Positions 60,746 to 64,000 of a DNA stretch of 64,000 bases are shown here, one piece after another (within the stretch, counting starts at the first letter, position 1; each line of letters begins with the position of its first letter). Below the pieces are notes generated by a model, which searched no databases, was not told the origin of the DNA, and saw only the letters and a program-made list of their open reading frames with translations. The DNA is from Sulfurospirillum diekertiae (GTDB taxonomy: Bacteria; Campylobacterota; Campylobacteria; Campylobacterales; Sulfurospirillaceae), in assembly GCF_002162315.1 (NCBI RefSeq), contig NZ_CP021416.1, positions 1,624,207 to 1,688,206 on the forward strand. Reading direction: 5' to 3'. The position numbers and the translations under genes are program-made.

Positions 60746-61339
60746 CTATAAAATCCCTTTTTTGATAAAAAAATCTTCGATGACTTTAGGTGCAAACGCT
60801 TTATCGTACATATAAAGCTCTTGCCATGTTTTTCCTTCTAAAAAGCTCTTTGTCTCAATCTGATATTTTTGCTTCATTACTGTTACAAACTCCAAAACAG
60901 CACTAAACAAAAGAGCGTACTGTGCAGCTGTAAATTTTTTGAGAAGATCAAACAATCGGTAGTAATTTACCATCTTTTTACTTGACTCTTCACTCATGCG
61001 AAGCGACCAAATTCGTCCTGCAAAATCATGTTGGTACTCAACACCACTACGAATTTCGAGAGAAAACTCTCTAAGTCCTTTTAAAAATGTCTCTTTGGGT
61101 AAAAAATCTGTGGTATTGTGAAAGAAAAGATAGATACTAAAAAGAAAAAGATCCTCAATACATGGCGCATAGCTTTTAATCTCACCATATGTCTCTTTTT
61201 CAACGCTTAACTGCATTCTTAGATACGCTAGGTGCTTCACACGCCAGTTATCTTTTTGCTCAGCCCTCTTCTGCCACTCAATCAATGTAGGTCTAGGAAT
61301 ATCGTAACGCTCAACTAAAGGCTTGTAAGACGTCTGCAT
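60746..61339 (-). CDS. Hypothetical protein with N-terminal helix-turn-helix-like region
   Basis: 197 residues. The N-terminus 'ERYDIPRPTLIEWQKRAEQK' resembles the recognition part of a small DNA-binding helix-turn-helix; the remainder is helical with hydrophobic stretches ('DLFLFSIYLFFHN', 'AAQYALLFSAVLEFVTVMKQ') but no clear membrane segment. No family recognised. It lies alone downstream of the ubiD-like terminator. Confidence 0.6.
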   Translation of the reverse strand: MQTSYKPLVERYDIPRPTLIEWQKRAEQKDNWRVKHLAYLRMQLSVEKETYGEIKSYAPCIEDLFLFSIYLFFHNTTDFLPKETFLKGLREFSLEIRSGVEYQHDFAGRIWSLRMSEESSKKMVNYYRLFDLLKKFTAAQYALLFSAVLEFVTVMKQKYQIETKSFLEGKTWQELYMYDKAFAPKVIEDFFIKKGIL

Positions 61340-61428
61340 AGCTTACTCCCAAGTCAGAATAGACTATTCTATTACATTTTTTTGAAATATTTCAATATAT
61401 AAGGGTTTAAAGAAGATTAAAAGGAGAA

Positions 61429-61469
61429 ATGTATACCATTTGTTCACGTTAAAAACAGATGGTATACAT
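61429..61469 (-). terminator. Hairpin after the UbiD-family gene
   Basis: ATGTATACCAT (61429-61439) and ATGGTATACAT (61459-61469) form a perfect 11-bp stem that can be extended by three pairs including one G-U. It follows the ubiD-like stop by ten bases and is followed on the minus strand by a T/C-rich tract. Confidence 0.7.
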
Positions 61470-61479
61470 CAAAAAGAGA

Positions 61480-63288
61480 TTAGATATGAAAGTGTTTTAG
61501 AAACGCTGGGTTATTCTCAACCAAACCAAGCTCAATCAGGCGCTTGATCGTAGTTTGATCGCAGTCGGTGTCTTTTGGCCACTCTCTTGTGTAGCCATCC
61601 AGATCATTTTTAGTCGTTGCATCAATGCCGATGAACTCTTCTTCCACAAAAATGTCACGAAGTGCATCAATGTTATTGACCACGCGCCAAATGAGCATAT
61701 ACGCATTGTCCACGCTATTACCTTCATGATCCACCACGATCAAAAGTTTCATATGCTCGATTAAAGGTTTGAGTGCTTCATACACCTCTTTACCTGCCCT
61801 CTTCTTGTCGATGGTCATGACGGTAATCGGTGTTTTTGTCTGCGTTTTATACTGCTTAAGCGCACTGACTTCAGGAACCAACGTCGTGACTTTAAACAGA
61901 AGGTCACGATCACTCAAAATGGTTTTTGAAGGAGCATCAATGACACCTCCGGTACAATCCACCCCAAGCTTACCACCAAAGAGTGCATTGGGCGAAGCGT
62001 GATCAAGGGCATCACACACGCCTTCACTGATGAGCAATCGTTTGGCACTGATACGATTGAGGATATAATCACTCAAAGGCTCATAATCTTCCAGTTCAGG
62101 GGCATTTTCGTCCACAAAAATAGCATGTTTGACAAAACTCATCTGCCCTACACCCCAAAACGCGTGCATAAACTGTTTAGCGTGTCCTGGGTAAAGTACA
62201 TTCATTTTTGCCAAAATGAGGTTATGGAAAACGCCATTTTCAGGCATGTTATAATCAATCAAATCTGGCGCTGTCGTTTTGAGAAGTGGTAAAAAGATGC
62301 GTTCTGTCGCCCAACCCATGTATTTATCTTCTAAAGGAGGTTTACCGACAACAGTGGCTTGGTAAACAGGTTTTTCTTTACATGTAATGCAGGTCACATC
62401 CATCACAGGGTACGATTCTTTAAGCGTATAGTAACCAGTATGATCGCCAAAAGGCCCTTCAATCTCCATAAGGCTTGGATCAACCCAACCTTCGATGACA
62501 ATGTCCACATCTTCGGGTACATAAATAGGATTGGTCAGTGATTTAACCAAGCGAGCGTTTTTATCTTTGATAAAACCGTACAGTAAAAGTTCAAACATAC
62601 CAATCGGCATCGGCGCTTGTCCACACCAAATGTAGAGAGGATCACCACCAATGCCAACACTGACAGGCATTTTTTTGCCCGCTTTTTGGTACTCATGGAA
62701 AAAATGTGCGCTGTCTTTGTGAATCTGCCAGTGCATGCCCAAACGATTTTTATCGTACACTTGCAAACGGTACATACCTAAGTTTTGCTTTGTGCCATCC
62801 AAGCTTTGCGTATACACCTGCCCCATCGTAATGAATGGACCGCCATCTTCTGACCATGTGGTTAGAATCGGAAAATCATAAAGGTTTGGTTCATCATACA
62901 CTTTGCTTTGGCAGACACCTTTGCCTTTGAGTCGTTTGGGAAGCGCATTTTTAAGGTTAAACAGTGTACCTAACATGCCCATTTTATCCATAAACGATGT
63001 GGGTGGTTTCATGTGCATCAGTGCTTCGATCTGCTTTGAGACAGCATTGGGATTTTTACCAAAAATAAGCTCTGTTGCTTTGGTTGAACCAAAAACATTC
63101 ATCAAAACGGGAATATCAAAGCTTTTCCCCAGTCTTTTGCTCACAGGTTTTGTAAAGAGAAGTGCTTTTGAATCCTCTTTTTTGACCTCAATATAAGCCA
63201 AATGCGGGATTTCCAAGTCAATATCAAGCTCATCATCAATCACACGTAAAAGATCGTTTTGGCGTAAAAGCTCAATGATTCTTTGCAT
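61480..63288 (-). CDS. UbiD-family prenyl-FMN-dependent decarboxylase
   Basis: 602 residues; the ATG at 63288 has AAAGGA eight bases upstream and is preferred to one two codons earlier. UbiD blocks include 'GMHWQIHKDSAHFFHEYQKA', 'VSVGIGGDPLYIWCGQAPMP' and 'EIEGPFGDHTGYYTLKESYP'. The cofactor would come from UbiX (10012-10539). In bacteria using the futalosine route to menaquinone, a UbiD-like enzyme performs a late decarboxylation, which is the likely role, but other aromatic acids are possible. It follows hemC by 12 bases. The iterated palindrome encodes ITCKEK. Confidence 0.9.
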   Translation of the reverse strand: MQRIIELLRQNDLLRVIDDELDIDLEIPHLAYIEVKKEDSKALLFTKPVSKRLGKSFDIPVLMNVFGSTKATELIFGKNPNAVSKQIEALMHMKPPTSFMDKMGMLGTLFNLKNALPKRLKGKGVCQSKVYDEPNLYDFPILTTWSEDGGPFITMGQVYTQSLDGTKQNLGMYRLQVYDKNRLGMHWQIHKDSAHFFHEYQKAGKKMPVSVGIGGDPLYIWCGQAPMPIGMFELLLYGFIKDKNARLVKSLTNPIYVPEDVDIVIEGWVDPSLMEIEGPFGDHTGYYTLKESYPVMDVTCITCKEKPVYQATVVGKPPLEDKYMGWATERIFLPLLKTTAPDLIDYNMPENGVFHNLILAKMNVLYPGHAKQFMHAFWGVGQMSFVKHAIFVDENAPELEDYEPLSDYILNRISAKRLLISEGVCDALDHASPNALFGGKLGVDCTGGVIDAPSKTILSDRDLLFKVTTLVPEVSALKQYKTQTKTPITVMTIDKKRAGKEVYEALKPLIEHMKLLIVVDHEGNSVDNAYMLIWRVVNNIDALRDIFVEEEFIGIDATTKNDLDGYTREWPKDTDCDQTTIKRLIELGLVENNPAFLKHFHI

Positions 63289-63300
63289 CCCCATGATCCT

Positions 63301-64000
63301 TTAAAAAATTTCGTTTAACGCAATATGTTCCGCACGTTCTAAAAGCGCTTTTGCCCCTCGATCAAGGACTTTTTGTGCTAGAGCTTTACCCACATTGGCA
63401 TACTCTGCGCGTGTTGTGCTTATCTCTTCTTTGAGCATTTCAGAACCATCAGGAAGTCCAATAATCGCTTTTACATGTAAAGCATCGCCACGAAGTTCCG
63501 CATTCACACCAATAGGCACTTGGCAACCACCTTCTAAGATGGTGACAAAGTCGCGCTCAACACGTGTTTCGATAATGGCATCTTCATCGTTGAGTACCGA
63601 AACCAAACGTTCCACTTCGGCATCACAGACAATTTCAATACCAAGTGCTGCTTGCCCAGAAGCGGGGATCATAACCTCTTTTGAAATCGGCGTAAAATGT
63701 GTCACTTCACTAGCAAGTCCCAAACGGTTAATGCCCGCACTCGCTAAAATAATCGCATCAAATTCGCCCTCTTTGAGCTTGCGAATCCGTGTATTGACAT
63801 TGCCTCTTAGGTTTTTAATCACAAAATCAGGACGAAGTTTCAAAAGTTGCATGCGACGTCTCAAACTCGTTGTTCCAACGACTGCACCATGAGGCAGTTC
63901 GTCTAACGAAGCGTATTTTTCTGAAAGCATGGCATCACGGACATCTTCGCGTTTGGTAATAACCCCTAGTTTAAGCCCTTTGGGAAATTCCATCGGAACA
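63301..64000 (-). CDS. hemC: Hydroxymethylbilane synthase HemC (N-terminus outside the window)
   Basis: The last 233 residues or so of porphobilinogen deaminase, which joins four porphobilinogens in haem synthesis. The frame stays open past the right edge, with VPMEFPKGLKLG at the boundary. 'VVGTTSLRRRMQLLKLRPDF' and 'IKNLRGNVNTRIRKL' bind the substrate chain; the dipyrromethane-cofactor cysteine is in 'LEGGCQVPIGVNAELRGD'. The iterated palindrome at 63470-63481 encodes ALHVKAI right after this block. Likely co-transcribed with the ubiD-like gene. Confidence 0.96.
   Translation of the reverse strand, partial: VPMEFPKGLKLGVITKREDVRDAMLSEKYASLDELPHGAVVGTTSLRRRMQLLKLRPDFVIKNLRGNVNTRIRKLKEGEFDAIILASAGINRLGLASEVTHFTPISKEVMIPASGQAALGIEIVCDAEVERLVSVLNDEDAIIETRVERDFVTILEGGCQVPIGVNAELRGDALHVKAIIGLPDGSEMLKEEISTTRAEYANVGKALAQKVLDRGAKALLERAEHIALNEIF

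Overview
The window looks like the chromosome of a free-living member of the Campylobacterota, most likely Sulfurospirillum or a close relative. Markers seen directly are a XerH-type recombinase, a BioV-type biotin esterase, desulforubrerythrin, the operon flgA-ubiX-coaD-tmk-hisS-speA-cysE, the string tgt-TrkA-like-aroB-mscS-mtaB-FtsH-like-bioV, and an A+T-rich base composition. No rRNA, phage, insertion sequence, CRISPR array or replication origin was recognised. The genus is an inference.

Layout. (1) 1-5.0 kb: iron-only nitrogenase genes anfD-anfG-anfK on the minus strand, with a candidate sigma-54 promoter, and an AnfA/NifA-type sigma-54 activator that runs off the left edge; no anfH is present. 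(2) 5.2-11.5 kb: a long minus-strand housekeeping operon and tRNA-Gly. (3) 11.6-18.3 kb: a membrane chemoreceptor, moeA, murA, a PilZ protein and a small exported protein. (4) 18.4-22.5 kb: larA-larC-larE-larB for lactate racemase and its nickel-pincer cofactor. (5) 22.7-28.7 kb: two-subunit class I fumarase, a DASS dicarboxylate transporter and a divergent two-component system that probably controls them. (6) 28.7-33.6 kb: MFS transporter, SixA, CorA-like protein, XerH, Tgt. (7) 33.7-41.5 kb: TrkA-like protein, aroB, mscS, mtaB, a protease-dead FtsH-like ATPase, bioV and a thioredoxin-like protein. (8) 41.5-49.7 kb: assorted metabolic genes (esterase-like, flavin oxidoreductase, pseudouridine synthase, pyruvate oxidase), tRNA-Gln, a DinB-like protein, a DsbA/FrnE-like protein, AraC and HemJ-like proteins. 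(9) 49.75-55.4 kb: an RND efflux operon under a TetR repressor with a clear promoter and operator. (10) 55.5-64 kb: an outer-membrane barrel protein, small proteins, a soluble FIST chemoreceptor, desulforubrerythrin, a UbiD-family decarboxylase and hemC running off the right edge.

The most striking signal belongs to no single gene. The palindrome TTACATGTAA, usually extended to CTTTACATGTAAAG, occurs exactly 34 times by my reading, where chance predicts well under one. It lies in genes, where it is read as LHVK or FTCK/N or supplies the stop codon, and is strongly enriched between genes, where it builds terminator stems and forms close pairs 22, 32, 32 and 62 bp apart. It resembles the cyanobacterial HIP1 element or a DNA-uptake sequence in abundance, and I know of no description of it.

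The sequence also carries about a dozen small indels, nearly all one extra base in A or T runs. They break aroB (three times), mscS/mtaB, an MFS gene, a TrkA-like gene, a chemoreceptor, a DinB-like gene and a small secreted protein; a histidine kinase has a related indel. They look like sequencing errors, so the affected genes are annotated at their reconstructed extents.
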